Shown here in pieces: positions 35,635 to 44,379 of a DNA stretch of 64,000 nucleotides. A program made the translations under genes and the position numbers. The stretch comes from Sphingomonas sp. OV641 (GTDB lineage: Bacteria > Pseudomonadota > Alphaproteobacteria > Sphingomonadales > Sphingomonadaceae). The notes beneath the pieces were generated by a model. That model had not been told where the DNA came from and did no database searches. It was given only the letters and a program-made list of their open reading frames with translations. The stretch covers positions 2,108,001-2,172,000 of the forward strand of contig NZ_FNZB01000001.1 in NCBI RefSeq assembly GCF_900109205.1, given 5' to 3'. Position 1 is the stretch's first letter, and every line of letters starts with the position of its first letter.

Positions 35635-35822
35635 TGATCCTTGCCGGAAGGGGAGCGCGATGCGCGCTCCCCTTGGCATTGCTGCTTGCCGCCTGCTCAG
35701 GCGAGCCGACGGCGCCCGGCGCGCCCACGGCGGACGAAGAGCGACAGCTGAACGAAGCGGCGGCCATGCTCGAGGCCAACAGCGTGACGCTGGACAATAT
35801 GGACGACGGAGCCGTGAAGTGA
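35634..35822 (+). CDS. Very small lipoprotein
   Basis: This 62-residue protein has a lipobox signal (LLAAC, Cys near residue 21) and a short acidic mature part with TADEERQLNEAAAMLE, a likely amphipathic helix. It is held between two overlaps: TGATG with the preceding lipoprotein and GTGA with the following aldo/keto reductase, so all three are co-translated. I do not recognise a family. Confidence 0.75.
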   Translation: MILAGRGARCALPLALLLAACSGEPTAPGAPTADEERQLNEAAAMLEANSVTLDNMDDGAVK

Positions 35823-36763
35823 AGCAGCGCTTGGGATCGTCCGACCTGGAAATCGCGCCATTGGTGCTTGGCGGCAACGTCTTTGGCTGGACGGCGGATC
35901 GGCAGGCGAGCTTCGCCGTGCTCGACGCCTTTGTTGCCGGCGGCGGCACGATGATCGACACCGCCGATGTCTATTCCGCCTGGGCACCGGGCCATCAGGG
36001 CGGCGAGTCCGAAGCCGTGATCGGCGAGTGGCTGAAGGCGTCGGGCAAACGCGACCAGGTTCTGATCGCCACCAAGGTCGGCATGTTGCCCGGTGAGGGC
36101 GGCGAGAAGCTGGCGCCCGCCCGCATCGCCGCGGCATGCGAGGCATCGCTGAAGCGCCTTGGCACCGACCGAATCGACCTGTATTTCGCGCATCAGGATG
36201 ATGAGGCGACGCCGCAGGAAGCTGCGCTCGAAGCGTTCGCCCGGCTGGTCGATGCCGGCAAGGTCCGCGTGCTGGGTGCCTCTAACTTCCACGCGGCGCG
36301 GCTGAAATCCGCCAATGAGAAGGCGCGTGCGGCCGGCCTGCCCCGCTATGACGCGCTCCAGCCCGAATATAATCTGGTCAGCCGCCACAAATTCGAAGGC
36401 GAGCTGCAGGATTATTGCGTGGAGCAGAATGTCGGGGTGACGCCTTATTACGGGCTCGCCTCCGGCTTCCTCACCGGCAAATATCGCTCGCGCGAGGATC
36501 TGTCCAAAAGCGTGCGCGGCGGCCGTATGTCTGAATTGCTCGACGGCAAGGGCGGCAAGGTGCTGCACGCGCTGGACGCCGTTGCGGGAGAGACGGGCGC
36601 AACGCTGGCGCAGATTTCGCTCGCATGGCTGATCGCGCAGGACGGCGTAACCGCGCCGATCGCCAGCGCGACCAGCGTGGCGCAGATCGAGGAACTGCTG
36701 CCGGCAATGACGCTGGAGCTCTCGCGCGAACAGCTCGACCGGCTGACAATGGCGGGTACCTGA
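35819..36763 (+). CDS. Aldo/keto reductase
   Basis: This 314-residue NADPH-dependent TIM-barrel reductase has the catalytic tetrad: Asp and Tyr in DTADVYSAWAPG (about 46-51), Lys in IATKVG, and His in LYFAHQDD. The NADP-binding segment is LAWLIAQDGVTAPIASATSVAQIEE, and VLGASNFHAARL is also present. It most resembles the YajO/Tas-like (AKR11-12) group. The substrate is unknown. The start is GTG 35819, overlapping the preceding lipoprotein stop. No metabolic partners are nearby. Confidence 0.92.
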   Translation: MKQRLGSSDLEIAPLVLGGNVFGWTADRQASFAVLDAFVAGGGTMIDTADVYSAWAPGHQGGESEAVIGEWLKASGKRDQVLIATKVGMLPGEGGEKLAPARIAAACEASLKRLGTDRIDLYFAHQDDEATPQEAALEAFARLVDAGKVRVLGASNFHAARLKSANEKARAAGLPRYDALQPEYNLVSRHKFEGELQDYCVEQNVGVTPYYGLASGFLTGKYRSREDLSKSVRGGRMSELLDGKGGKVLHALDAVAGETGATLAQISLAWLIAQDGVTAPIASATSVAQIEELLPAMTLELSREQLDRLTMAGT

Positions 36764-36897
36764 CGTTGCAGCATGAGGTCCGGGAGGTCGGCGCACTGGT
36801 TGCCGGCGGGTGCAATGGCGTCGGCGGCACCGGCCTGCTACGCACGTTAACCGTGTCGCATCAGTCCAGCGCAACCATCGGGGCCTAAGGCAGGATC

Positions 36898-37572
36898 ATG
36901 TCGTCCCGCCTTCGCCTTCTGCTCGCCGTGCTGGTGGTCGCCATCGGCGCATCGGTCTTTTACATGATCCGCGCGCCTCAGCAGCCCGCGCCAGCGGTAC
37001 AGGCGCGGGCCAATGATGCGAAGTCGGAGGACGCGCCGGCCGTGGCACAGGCGGCCGTCGCCGCGGCGCCGGCCTCCGTCGCGGGGCCAGAAGCCGATCC
37101 TGACGCTTATACGGTCAAGTCGATCCTGCCGATCGACGGCCCGCTGAAGATGGGCGATCATCATTGGGACGAGAGCGCCGCGCCTGCGACCGGTACGATC
37201 GTCATCACCGTCGATCTCGCCGCGCAGGTGCTCAGCGTCTTTCGCGATGGGCATGAAATTGGCGCGGCGGCGATCCTGTTCGGCGCGGATGCGAAGCCGA
37301 CGCCACTCGGCGTCTATCCGATCACGCAAAAGGACAAGGATCACGTCTCCAACATCTATGATGCGCCGATGCCGTACATGCTGCGCCTGACCAATGACGG
37401 CGTCGCGGTTCACGCCAGCAATGTGGCGGACGGCTATATGACCCATGGCTGCATCGGCGTGCCGCTGCCGTTCGCCAAGAAGCTGTTCGAGACGGTGAAG
37501 CTTGGCGACAAGGTGATCATCACCCGCGGCGAGACACTTGAGCTAGGCCAGGCGGTGAAGGCCGCCGCCTAG
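36898..37572 (+). CDS. L,D-transpeptidase-like (YkuD) protein
   Basis: This 224-residue protein has an N-terminal membrane anchor (residues about 6-26), a 50-residue Ala/Pro-rich linker and a YkuD catalytic domain (about 95-215). The active-site motif is MTHGCIGVPLPF with His and Cys kept, but the usual Arg two residues after Cys (HGCxR) is Gly here. It would act in the periplasm on peptidoglycan stem peptides if active. It stands alone; the next gene is convergent. Confidence 0.85.
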   Translation: MSSRLRLLLAVLVVAIGASVFYMIRAPQQPAPAVQARANDAKSEDAPAVAQAAVAAAPASVAGPEADPDAYTVKSILPIDGPLKMGDHHWDESAAPATGTIVITVDLAAQVLSVFRDGHEIGAAAILFGADAKPTPLGVYPITQKDKDHVSNIYDAPMPYMLRLTNDGVAVHASNVADGYMTHGCIGVPLPFAKKLFETVKLGDKVIITRGETLELGQAVKAAA

Positions 37573-37581
37573 CCCCGCAAT

Positions 37582-38967
37582 TCAATCACCGGCGAAGGTC
37601 AGCGCGGTGATCCGGCGTTCCCGCTCATTGATCGTCAAGGCTCGACCTGCCGGGGCGGCGGCGCGCTGCGGGCATGATGGACGAAAGCACTGGCGGCAGC
37701 CGAGCCCGATGGGCATCGCCGCGCCGGCAAGGTCGAAGCCGCGCGCCGCCGCCAGCGTTCCGGCATGTTCCGCCGCCACCCCGATCCCGATCGCGAATTC
37801 GGCCGAGACCAGCCCGTATCGCTGCCCCTGCGGCGTGACGGTGCGCGCCATGGTCAGCCAGCGTTCGCCATCCTCCAGCTCGACCAATTGGACCGCAAGG
37901 TGCCCGGGTCGGTCGAAGGCGTGGTGGAGGTGCCACAGCGGGCAGCGCCCTTCCGCCTCGACCAGCGCGGCGCCGCTCGCGCCCGCATAGCGCTTTGACG
38001 ACTGGCCCGCGCGATCGACGCGGATCATGAAAAAGGGCAGGCCGCGCGCGCCGACCCGCTGAAGCGTCGTCAGCCGGTGCGCGACATGTTCGAACCCCGC
38101 TCCGAAGCGACGCTGGAGCAGCTCGATATCATAGCCGGTGGCCTCGCAGGCGCGCAGGAAGCGCGCATAGGGCATGGTCACGGCGGCGGCGAAATAGCTG
38201 GCGAGATGACGCCGGAACAGCCGGTCCGCAGCGATCTGGCCGAAGCCGGCGCCGGTCACCAGCGCATCGATCTCCGCCCGCGCCTCGATCAAGGCCAGCT
38301 GGAAGGCGGCGGCGAAGGTGCGGCTGGCGGGATCGAGCAGTTCCGACAGCTGAAGCTGGCGGGCGTGAAGGTCTAGCCGGCGCAGCACATCGGGCATCAC
38401 GTCGACGGGAAGGATGCGGATCGCGAGGCTGTGCTTCACCCGCAGCCGTTCGGAAATGGCGCCGTAGAGATCGCCGGCGCCAAGCCGCAGCTCGTCCGCC
38501 AGCGCCTCCGCCGCGGCGTCGAGATCGGGAAAGTGGTTGCGCCAGCGCCCGATCTCGCGCCGGACAAGCGCTACCGGATCGTCGGACGGCGCAGCGGTGG
38601 CGCCGCTCTGCCCCGCGCGGTCGAAGGCGCGCGCGAACGCCTCGGCCCCGCCGGGCGCAGCGGCCAGCCATTCCTCCAGCTCGTTGCGGTCGATCTCCAG
38701 GTCGGCGAACATCGGGTCGGCCAACCGCCGCCGCATTGCATCGCGCCCGCCGCCCGGCTCCGCCGCGGTCAGCGCGCGCGGATCGAAGTCGAAGGTCTCC
38801 GCCAGCTTCACCAGCAGGGTCGCCGACACGGGGCGCTGATTGCGCTCGACCAGGTTCAGGTAACTAGGGCTGATCGCCAGCATCTCGGCCATGGCGGCCT
38901 GGCTCAGCGCCTGCTGCCGGCGCAACCGCCGCACGACATGCCCCGCCATCAATTTGCGCTCTGCCAT
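37582..38967 (-). CDS. XRE/ScfR (RamB-like) regulator of short-chain fatty acid metabolism
   Basis: This 461-residue regulator has an N-terminal helix-turn-helix (ALSQAAMAEMLAISPSYLNLVERNQRPVS, about 20-48). A central IrrE-like/DUF955 region follows (about 185-260, FAAAFQLALIEARAEID), and then a C-terminal DUF2083 domain with the Cys cluster GLGCRQCFRPSCPQRA. RamB-type proteins control acetate and glyoxylate-cycle genes in actinobacteria, and this one is divergent from aceA, so it probably senses an acyl-CoA and controls the shunt. I use ATG 38967; ATG 38997 is possible. Confidence 0.88.
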   Translation of the reverse strand: MAERKLMAGHVVRRLRRQQALSQAAMAEMLAISPSYLNLVERNQRPVSATLLVKLAETFDFDPRALTAAEPGGGRDAMRRRLADPMFADLEIDRNELEEWLAAAPGGAEAFARAFDRAGQSGATAAPSDDPVALVRREIGRWRNHFPDLDAAAEALADELRLGAGDLYGAISERLRVKHSLAIRILPVDVMPDVLRRLDLHARQLQLSELLDPASRTFAAAFQLALIEARAEIDALVTGAGFGQIAADRLFRRHLASYFAAAVTMPYARFLRACEATGYDIELLQRRFGAGFEHVAHRLTTLQRVGARGLPFFMIRVDRAGQSSKRYAGASGAALVEAEGRCPLWHLHHAFDRPGHLAVQLVELEDGERWLTMARTVTPQGQRYGLVSAEFAIGIGVAAEHAGTLAAARGFDLAGAAMPIGLGCRQCFRPSCPQRAAAPAGRALTINERERRITALTFAGD

Positions 38968-39139
38968 TGCCGGACCGTGACGGCCCGCAAGCAACATGTC
39001 AATTCTTTACAGAAAGACAAACTTGCGATCGGTGATGAGCGACCCGCTGACACGGATTGCTGCTGCGTGTTCGTTGAGAATCACCGGTCCATGTTGTTCA
39101 TATGATCGCAGTTGTAAGCATTCACACAGGAGAACGACC

Positions 39140-39295
39140 ATGGACGCTACCCCGCAGCGCAGCCGCGCCGTTTTCTCGACCGAGGACTTCGGCCTCATGA
39201 AGGAAGCGATCGGCGAGTATATCAAGAAGATCGCCGACGACCCCCGCTCGGCGAAATTCTCGAACCTGTACCACCGTCTCGGCCGCCTTGGCTGA
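39140..39295 (+). CDS. 51-residue protein preceding isocitrate lyase
   Basis: A short frame with a good AGGAGA ribosome-binding site encodes 51 residues: a Ser/Arg-rich start, then STEDFGLMKEAIGEYIKKIA (amphipathic helix) and DDPRSAKFSNLYHRLGRLG. It lies between the divergent regulator and aceA, 72 bases before the aceA ATG, and is probably cotranscribed with it. The codon pattern and clean start support a real gene. I do not recognise a family; a small regulator of the shunt is only conjecture. Confidence 0.7.
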   Translation: MDATPQRSRAVFSTEDFGLMKEAIGEYIKKIADDPRSAKFSNLYHRLGRLG

Positions 39296-39367
39296 CCGAT
39301 CACCCGCCTGATCCACCCCTTGCTGCGGGACTGATCCCGCGTGCCCCCATTCGCGACAGGAAGAATG

Positions 39368-40963
39368 ATGACCTACCAGGAACAGACCAGCGCAATCGGC
39401 CAGCTCGTCGCGAGCTACAAGGGCACGTGGGACGGGATCGATCCGGAGTCGGTGGCGCGCATGCGGCTGCAGAACCGGTTCCGCACCGGGCTCGACATCG
39501 CGCGCTACACCGCGGCCATCATGCGCCGCGACATGGCCGCTTATGATGCGAACCCGGCCGAATATACCCAGTCCCTAGGCTGCTGGCACGGCTTCATCGG
39601 CCAGCAGAAGCTCATCTCCATCAAGAAGCATTTCGGCAGCACCAAGGGACGGTATCTGTACCTCTCCGGTTGGATGGTCGCGGCGCTGCGCAGCGAGTTC
39701 GGCCCACTGCCCGACCAGTCGATGCACGAAAAGACCAGCGTTCCCGCGCTGATCGAGGAACTCTACACTTTCCTGAAGCAGGCTGACGCGCGCGAGCTGG
39801 GCATGATGTTCCGCGATCTCGACAAGGCGCGCGAAAGCGGCAACGAGATCGAGGCGCAGCGGCTGATGCAGGCGATCGACAATTACGAGACCCATGTCGT
39901 GCCGGTCATCGCGGATATCGACGCGGGCTTCGGCAATGCCGAAGCGACGTATCTGCTTGCCAAGAAAATGATCGAGGCGGGCGCCTGCGCGCTCCAGATC
40001 GAGAACCAGGTGTCCGACGAAAAGCAGTGCGGCCACCAGGACGGCAAGGTGACGGTGCCGCACGAGGACTTCCTCGCGAAGGTCCGCGCCTGCCGCTACG
40101 CCTTCCTGGAGCTGGGTGTCGACGACGGGATCATCGTGACCCGCACCGACTCGCTCGGCGCCGGCCTCACCAAGCAGATCGCCTTCTCCAAGGAGAAGGG
40201 CGACATCGGCGACCAGTATAACGCCTTCCTCGATTGCGAGGAGGTGGCCGACCTTTCATCGCTGCGCGGCGACGTGGTGATCGAGCGCGACGGCAAGCTG
40301 ATGCGCCCGAAGCGGTTGCCATCCAATCTCTTCCAGTTTCGCGAAGGGACCGGAGCGGATCGCTGCGTGCTCGATTGCATCACCAGCCTGCAGAACGGCG
40401 CGGACCTGCTGTGGATCGAGACCGAGAAGCCGCATATCGAGCAGATCGCCGGCATGGTCGATCGCATCCGCGAGGTGATCCCGAATGCGAAGCTGGTGTA
40501 TAACAACAGCCCCAGCTTCAACTGGACGCTGAACTTCCGCCAGCAGGTGTTCGATGCCTGGGCCGCGGCGGGCAAGGATGTCTCCGCCTATGACCGGGCA
40601 AAGCTGATGAGCGTCGATTATGACGATACCGACCTCGCAGCGGAGGCGGACGAGAAGATCCGCACCTTCCAGAAGGATGCGGCGGCGCGGGCTGGCATTT
40701 TCCACCACCTGATCACGCTGCCGACCTATCACACCGCGGCGCTGTCGACCGACAATCTCGCCAAGGAGTATTTCGGCGAGGCGGGCATGCTCGGCTACGT
40801 CAAGGGCGTGCAGCGCAAGGAGATCCGTGAAGGCATCGCCTGCGTGAAGCACCAGAATATGTCGGGTTCGGACATCGGCGACGATCACAAGGAATATTTC
40901 GCCGGGGAGGCCGCGCTGAAGGCCGGCGGCGTCCACAACACGATGAACCAGTTCGCGGCGTGA
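39368..40963 (+). CDS. aceA: Isocitrate lyase
   Basis: This enzyme splits isocitrate into glyoxylate and succinate, the first glyoxylate-shunt step. The 531-residue length matches the long Pseudomonas aeruginosa-type subfamily, not the 430-residue enterobacterial one. The catalytic segment is SDEKQCGHQDGKVTVPHEDF, with the Cys nucleophile near residue 222. ADIDAGFGNAEATYLLAKKM and YNNSPSFNW are also present. The start is the second of two tandem ATGs (39368), better spaced from AGGAAG. Malate synthase is not in the window. Confidence 0.95.
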   Translation: MTYQEQTSAIGQLVASYKGTWDGIDPESVARMRLQNRFRTGLDIARYTAAIMRRDMAAYDANPAEYTQSLGCWHGFIGQQKLISIKKHFGSTKGRYLYLSGWMVAALRSEFGPLPDQSMHEKTSVPALIEELYTFLKQADARELGMMFRDLDKARESGNEIEAQRLMQAIDNYETHVVPVIADIDAGFGNAEATYLLAKKMIEAGACALQIENQVSDEKQCGHQDGKVTVPHEDFLAKVRACRYAFLELGVDDGIIVTRTDSLGAGLTKQIAFSKEKGDIGDQYNAFLDCEEVADLSSLRGDVVIERDGKLMRPKRLPSNLFQFREGTGADRCVLDCITSLQNGADLLWIETEKPHIEQIAGMVDRIREVIPNAKLVYNNSPSFNWTLNFRQQVFDAWAAAGKDVSAYDRAKLMSVDYDDTDLAAEADEKIRTFQKDAAARAGIFHHLITLPTYHTAALSTDNLAKEYFGEAGMLGYVKGVQRKEIREGIACVKHQNMSGSDIGDDHKEYFAGEAALKAGGVHNTMNQFAA

Positions 40964-40966
40964 AGC

Positions 40967-40996
40967 GGGTGCCGTAGCGATCGCTGCGGCACACCC
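40967..40996 (+). terminator. Hairpin after aceA
   Basis: GTGCCGTAGC (40969-40978) pairs with GCTGCGGCAC (40983-40992) with one wobble around GATC, starting six bases after the aceA stop. No T-run follows, so it may end transcription weakly or protect the 3' end. Confidence 0.4.
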
Positions 40997-41137
40997 GGAT
41001 CCTGCCGGGCCGCACCGCCACCAAGTTCCTGGGGAGGAAGGATGCCCGTCGGTGGTTCGCCACCGGCGGGTGTTTCCATGTCGACCCGGCAAACCAACGG
41101 GTTGAGCGGTCCGCCGGAGAATGACAGAACCACCCGC

Positions 41138-41755
41138 ATGACGCGTCTAGTCGCCGCCCTTGCCGCGCTCCTGCTCTCGCTGGCGGCGCTGCCCGCCCAT
41201 GCCGCCGTGACCATCACCTTCTGGAGCCATGAGTTCGGCAATCACTTTCCGCACGCCTTCTTCACGCTGCGCGGCACGCCCGATGCGGGGGGCGAGCCGG
41301 TGGACCTCAATTACGGCTTCACGCCCAAGGCGATTTCGCCCGCGATCCTGTTTGGTCCGGTGCAGGGCCGCATCGACATTGCCAAACGCGGCTACATGGA
41401 GGGGAGTGACGCGCAATTCTCCCTTGTCCTGACCGACGCGCAATATGCTGACATCCTGCGCCTCGTGACCGAGTGGGACGAAAAGAAGGGCGATGGCACC
41501 TATCGGATGAACACGCGCAATTGCGTGCACTTCGCGCAGGAGGCCGCGCGCCGGGCCGGGCTGACCCGGGTGGATTTCCCCGCGCTGATGAAAAAGCCGC
41601 GCTCGTTCCTGAAGGCGGTGGCCAGCGCCAATGCGGCGCAGGTGACCATCATCGACCGACACGGCAAGCAATATCTGGCGGCACTGGAAAGCGAGAAGCG
41701 CGCGCTCGAACCAAGGGCGATGATCGCCACCAATGCGCCTGCACCGGTGAAGTAG
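41138..41755 (+). CDS. Secreted protein with possible permuted papain-like fold
   Basis: This 205-residue protein has a signal peptide (residues about 1-20, LPAHA). The mature part shows FGNHFPHAFFTLRG near the N-terminus and TRNCVHFAQEAARRAGL near residue 130. A His-containing strand before a conserved Asn-Cys helix is the order seen in circularly permuted NlpC/P60-like (LRAT, DUF4105-type) hydrolases. The family assignment is tentative. Other in-frame starts at 41042 and 41078 precede the signal sequence and lack a good ribosome-binding site. Convergent with the DUF4893 gene. Confidence 0.72.
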   Translation: MTRLVAALAALLLSLAALPAHAAVTITFWSHEFGNHFPHAFFTLRGTPDAGGEPVDLNYGFTPKAISPAILFGPVQGRIDIAKRGYMEGSDAQFSLVLTDAQYADILRLVTEWDEKKGDGTYRMNTRNCVHFAQEAARRAGLTRVDFPALMKKPRSFLKAVASANAAQVTIIDRHGKQYLAALESEKRALEPRAMIATNAPAPVK

Positions 41756-41769
41756 CCACCAGTCTCCGA

Positions 41770-42435
41770 TCAGGACGTCGCCGGCACGAGCTCGATCACG
41801 TCCACCAGCGATTCAAAGGCGGGCAACGGCAGGACCAGCCGCCAGCGCGCCTCCCCGACACGATCCACGAAGCCTGCCATGTCGCGATCCTCGTCGCGGC
41901 CATAGGCCATGGCGCGGGTCTCATCGCCCAGCATCAAGGTGCCCAGGAACACTGGCCGGCCGCCCGCATCGGGAAAGATGCGCCCTACCGGACGCTGCGA
42001 TCCGCTGATCTTTTCGAAGCGAAGGAGGGCACCGTCGCGATCGATGCGACAGGTGAAGGGCGGATAGGCGATGTAATCGAGCATGCCGGCGCTCTTCGCG
42101 CCCAGCTTGAACACGCGGCAGCGATATTGCCCTGGTGGGGGCAGCGGATCGGCAAGCCGTGCATCGGGAACCAGCAGCGCCCCTTGCGCGGCGATCGCCG
42201 GCCCGGACCCGCCAGCACGCGCCCGCTCCAGCGCCTCCAGCAAGGCTGAGCGCCATTTGCGTAGGCGATCACGATCGGCGAGCGTCGCGACCGTCCGCCA
42301 GTCCAGCGGCGGCGCGACAGGCATTCGCGCGCCTGCCACGGCGGGCGCGGGACGTGCGCCCTGCGGCGCCGCCTTTCGCCCACCACAGCCTGCGAGCGTC
42401 GCCGCCGCGGTCAATGCGACCAGCACCTGCTTCAT
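41770..42435 (-). CDS. DUF4893-type lipoprotein
   Basis: This 221-residue protein has a lipobox (LAGCGG, Cys about residue 17), a Pro/Ala linker, and a domain starting DWRTVATLADRDRLRKWRSAL. It continues through GQYRCRVFKLGAKS and PFTCRIDRDGALLRFEK to GTLMLGDETRAMAYGRDEDRDMAGFVDRV. This matches what I recall as DUF4893, a sphingomonad-rich family of unknown function. Two Cys (YRCR, FTCR) could form a disulfide. ATG 42435 is chosen because the lipobox follows directly; the open frame upstream runs into the SDR gene. Confidence 0.8.
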   Translation of the reverse strand: MKQVLVALTAAATLAGCGGRKAAPQGARPAPAVAGARMPVAPPLDWRTVATLADRDRLRKWRSALLEALERARAGGSGPAIAAQGALLVPDARLADPLPPPGQYRCRVFKLGAKSAGMLDYIAYPPFTCRIDRDGALLRFEKISGSQRPVGRIFPDAGGRPVFLGTLMLGDETRAMAYGRDEDRDMAGFVDRVGEARWRLVLPLPAFESLVDVIELVPATS

Positions 42436-42475
42436 GCCGACGACCCTTCCCTGTTGCCGAAGGGCTAGCCCGCGA

Positions 42476-43261
42476 TCAGGCGGTGGTCCAGCCGCCATCC
42501 ATGGAAAGGTTCGCGCCGGTGATCGAGGCTGCCTCTTCGCGGCACAGGAACAGCGCAAAAGCGGCGACCTGATCCGGCGTCACGAACTTCTTCGTCGGCT
42601 GGGCGGACAACAGCACGTCATTGATCACCTGATCACGGGTGAGGCCGCGCGCCTTCATCGTATCGGGAATCTGATTTTCGACCAGCGACGTCCAGACATA
42701 GCCGGGCGAGATGCAGTTGACCGTGATCCCGTCGGTGGCCGTTTCCAGCGCCACCGTCTTGGTCAGGCCGACCAGGCCGTGCTTGGCAGCGACATAGCCC
42801 GACTTGTTCGGGCTGGCCACGAGGCTGTGGGCGGAAGCCGTGGAGATGATCCGGCCCCAGCCGGCTGCACGCATCAGCGGAACGGACGCGCGCATCACGT
42901 GAAAGGCGCTGGTCAGGTTGATGGCGATGATCGCATCCCATTTGTCGGTCGGGAAGTCGGCCACCGGCGCGACATGCTGGATGCCGGCATTGTTGATGAC
43001 AATATCGGGCCCGCCAAGCTCGCCATGGCAACGCGCTACCATGGCTTCGATCATTTCCGGTCGGGTCATGTCGGCCGGGTCGTGCAGCGCGGGCGCGCCG
43101 CTCGCCTGCGCCAGTGCGGCGCACTGCTGCTCGATCGCATCGGCCTCCCCGAAGCCGTTGATCATGACGGCCGCCCCTGCCCCCGCCAGCGCACGCGCAT
43201 AAGCCGCGCCGATGCCGGAGGTGGAGCCCGTGACCAATGCGGTCTTGCCCTTCAGAAACAT
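42476..43261 (-). CDS. 3-hydroxybutyrate dehydrogenase (SDR family)
   Basis: This 261-residue NAD-dependent short-chain dehydrogenase has TGSTSGIG (about residues 10-17), INNAGIQH, and the catalytic Ser-Tyr-Lys in STASAHSLVASPNKSGYVAAKHG. The AGIQHVAPVADFPTDKWDAIIAINL and C-terminal QPTKKFVTPDQVAAFALFL segments are those of D-3-hydroxybutyrate dehydrogenases, which convert 3-hydroxybutyrate to acetoacetate in PHB use. ATG 43261 follows GGGAGATGG; an upstream in-frame start adds 16 unconserved residues. Sits 2 kb from aceA, consistent with acetyl-CoA-based growth. Confidence 0.9.
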   Translation of the reverse strand: MFLKGKTALVTGSTSGIGAAYARALAGAGAAVMINGFGEADAIEQQCAALAQASGAPALHDPADMTRPEMIEAMVARCHGELGGPDIVINNAGIQHVAPVADFPTDKWDAIIAINLTSAFHVMRASVPLMRAAGWGRIISTASAHSLVASPNKSGYVAAKHGLVGLTKTVALETATDGITVNCISPGYVWTSLVENQIPDTMKARGLTRDQVINDVLLSAQPTKKFVTPDQVAAFALFLCREEAASITGANLSMDGGWTTA

Positions 43262-43410
43262 GATCCATCTCCCTATCAGCGGGCCCGCCGGCCGTGCGCT
43301 TGCCGTCAACGCCGTGGGTCACCGCGAACATAGGCAATCAACCCGCGTCGATTGCAACCGGCCTTCATCTTCGCGCATTCATGCCGGATCGGTAACGAAG
43401 GAACACCGCC

Positions 43411-44325
43411 ATGCGGCTCGACGATTTCGACAAGGACATCAATGTCGAGGATCAACGCGGGCAAAGCTTCGGCGGCGGCGGCGGTGGCGGCCTGCTGCTC
43501 GGCCTGCTGCCGCTGATCGGCAGCCGGTTCGGCTGCGGCGGCATCGTGGTGGTCCTGCTGATCTTTGCGGTGTTCGGCGGCCTCGGCAATATCGGCGGGC
43601 TGCTGACCGGCGGTGACAGCGCTCCCTCCACCCAAGTGAGCCGAAACGGCGCGGGCAGTGCCGGCGGCGGCGGCGCGACGGCCGCCTGCTCGGTCGACGC
43701 AGCAACGCGATCGACCTGCAACGCCTTCTCCTCGGCGGAAAATACGTGGGAGCGGCTGTTTGCCCAGTCCGGCCAGCGATTCCAGGCGCCCAAGCTGGTA
43801 TTTTACGGCGGGCAGGGCATGTCCGGCTGCGGCGCGGCCTCGTCGGCCATGGGGCCGTTCTACTGCCCGTCGGACCAGGGCGTGTATATCGACACCGGCT
43901 TCTTTGACGAGCTGGTCCAGAAATACCGCGCAGCCGGCGATTTCGCGCAATATTATGTGGTGGCGCACGAATTTGGCCATCACATCCAGACGCTGACCGG
44001 CGCTTCCGAACAGGTTCGCCAGGCTCAGGCGCGGGGCAGCCGCGAAGAGGGTAACGCCCTGTCGGTGCGGCTGGAGCTGCAGGCGGATTGCTACGCCGGC
44101 GTGTGGGCGGCGCAGAACCGCGACCGGCTGGAGCCGGGCGACATCCAGGAGGGGATGCGCGCGGCCGAGGCGATCGGTGATGACACGCTCCAGCGCGAAG
44201 CTCAGGGCCGTGTGGTGCCCGAAAGCTTCACGCATGGCACCTCGGCGCAGCGGCAGGCGTGGCTGAACCGCGGGCTGCAAAGCGGCGATCCGGCGGTCTG
44301 CGACACGTTCAGCGGCGCGATCTGA
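43411..44325 (+). CDS. ypfJ: YpfJ-type neutral zinc metallopeptidase
   Basis: This 304-residue membrane-anchored protein of the KPN_02809/YpfJ family has an N-terminal MRLDDFDKDINVEDQRG, a Gly-rich stretch and a membrane helix (about 43-60). The periplasmic domain has YYVVAHEFGHHIQTLTG (zinc motif HExxH, about residues 187-195). The family features LELQADCYAGVWA and GTSAQRQAWLNRGLQSGD follow. Its physiological substrate is unknown. It is convergent with the MDR gene, with a bidirectional hairpin between. Confidence 0.93.
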   Translation: MRLDDFDKDINVEDQRGQSFGGGGGGGLLLGLLPLIGSRFGCGGIVVVLLIFAVFGGLGNIGGLLTGGDSAPSTQVSRNGAGSAGGGGATAACSVDAATRSTCNAFSSAENTWERLFAQSGQRFQAPKLVFYGGQGMSGCGAASSAMGPFYCPSDQGVYIDTGFFDELVQKYRAAGDFAQYYVVAHEFGHHIQTLTGASEQVRQAQARGSREEGNALSVRLELQADCYAGVWAAQNRDRLEPGDIQEGMRAAEAIGDDTLQREAQGRVVPESFTHGTSAQRQAWLNRGLQSGDPAVCDTFSGAI

Positions 44326-44340
44326 TCACGACGAATCAGA

Positions 44341-44369
44341 GGGCGTCGTCGGGATCCCGCTCGACGCCC
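44341..44369. terminator. Bidirectional hairpin between convergent genes
   Basis: GGGCGTCG (44341-44348) pairs exactly with CGACGCCC (44362-44369), with an inner GGGATCCC. It lies in the 54 bases between the stops of two converging genes. No T-run on either side, so efficiency is uncertain. Confidence 0.5.
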
Positions 44370-44379
44370 CCGGTTCGGA

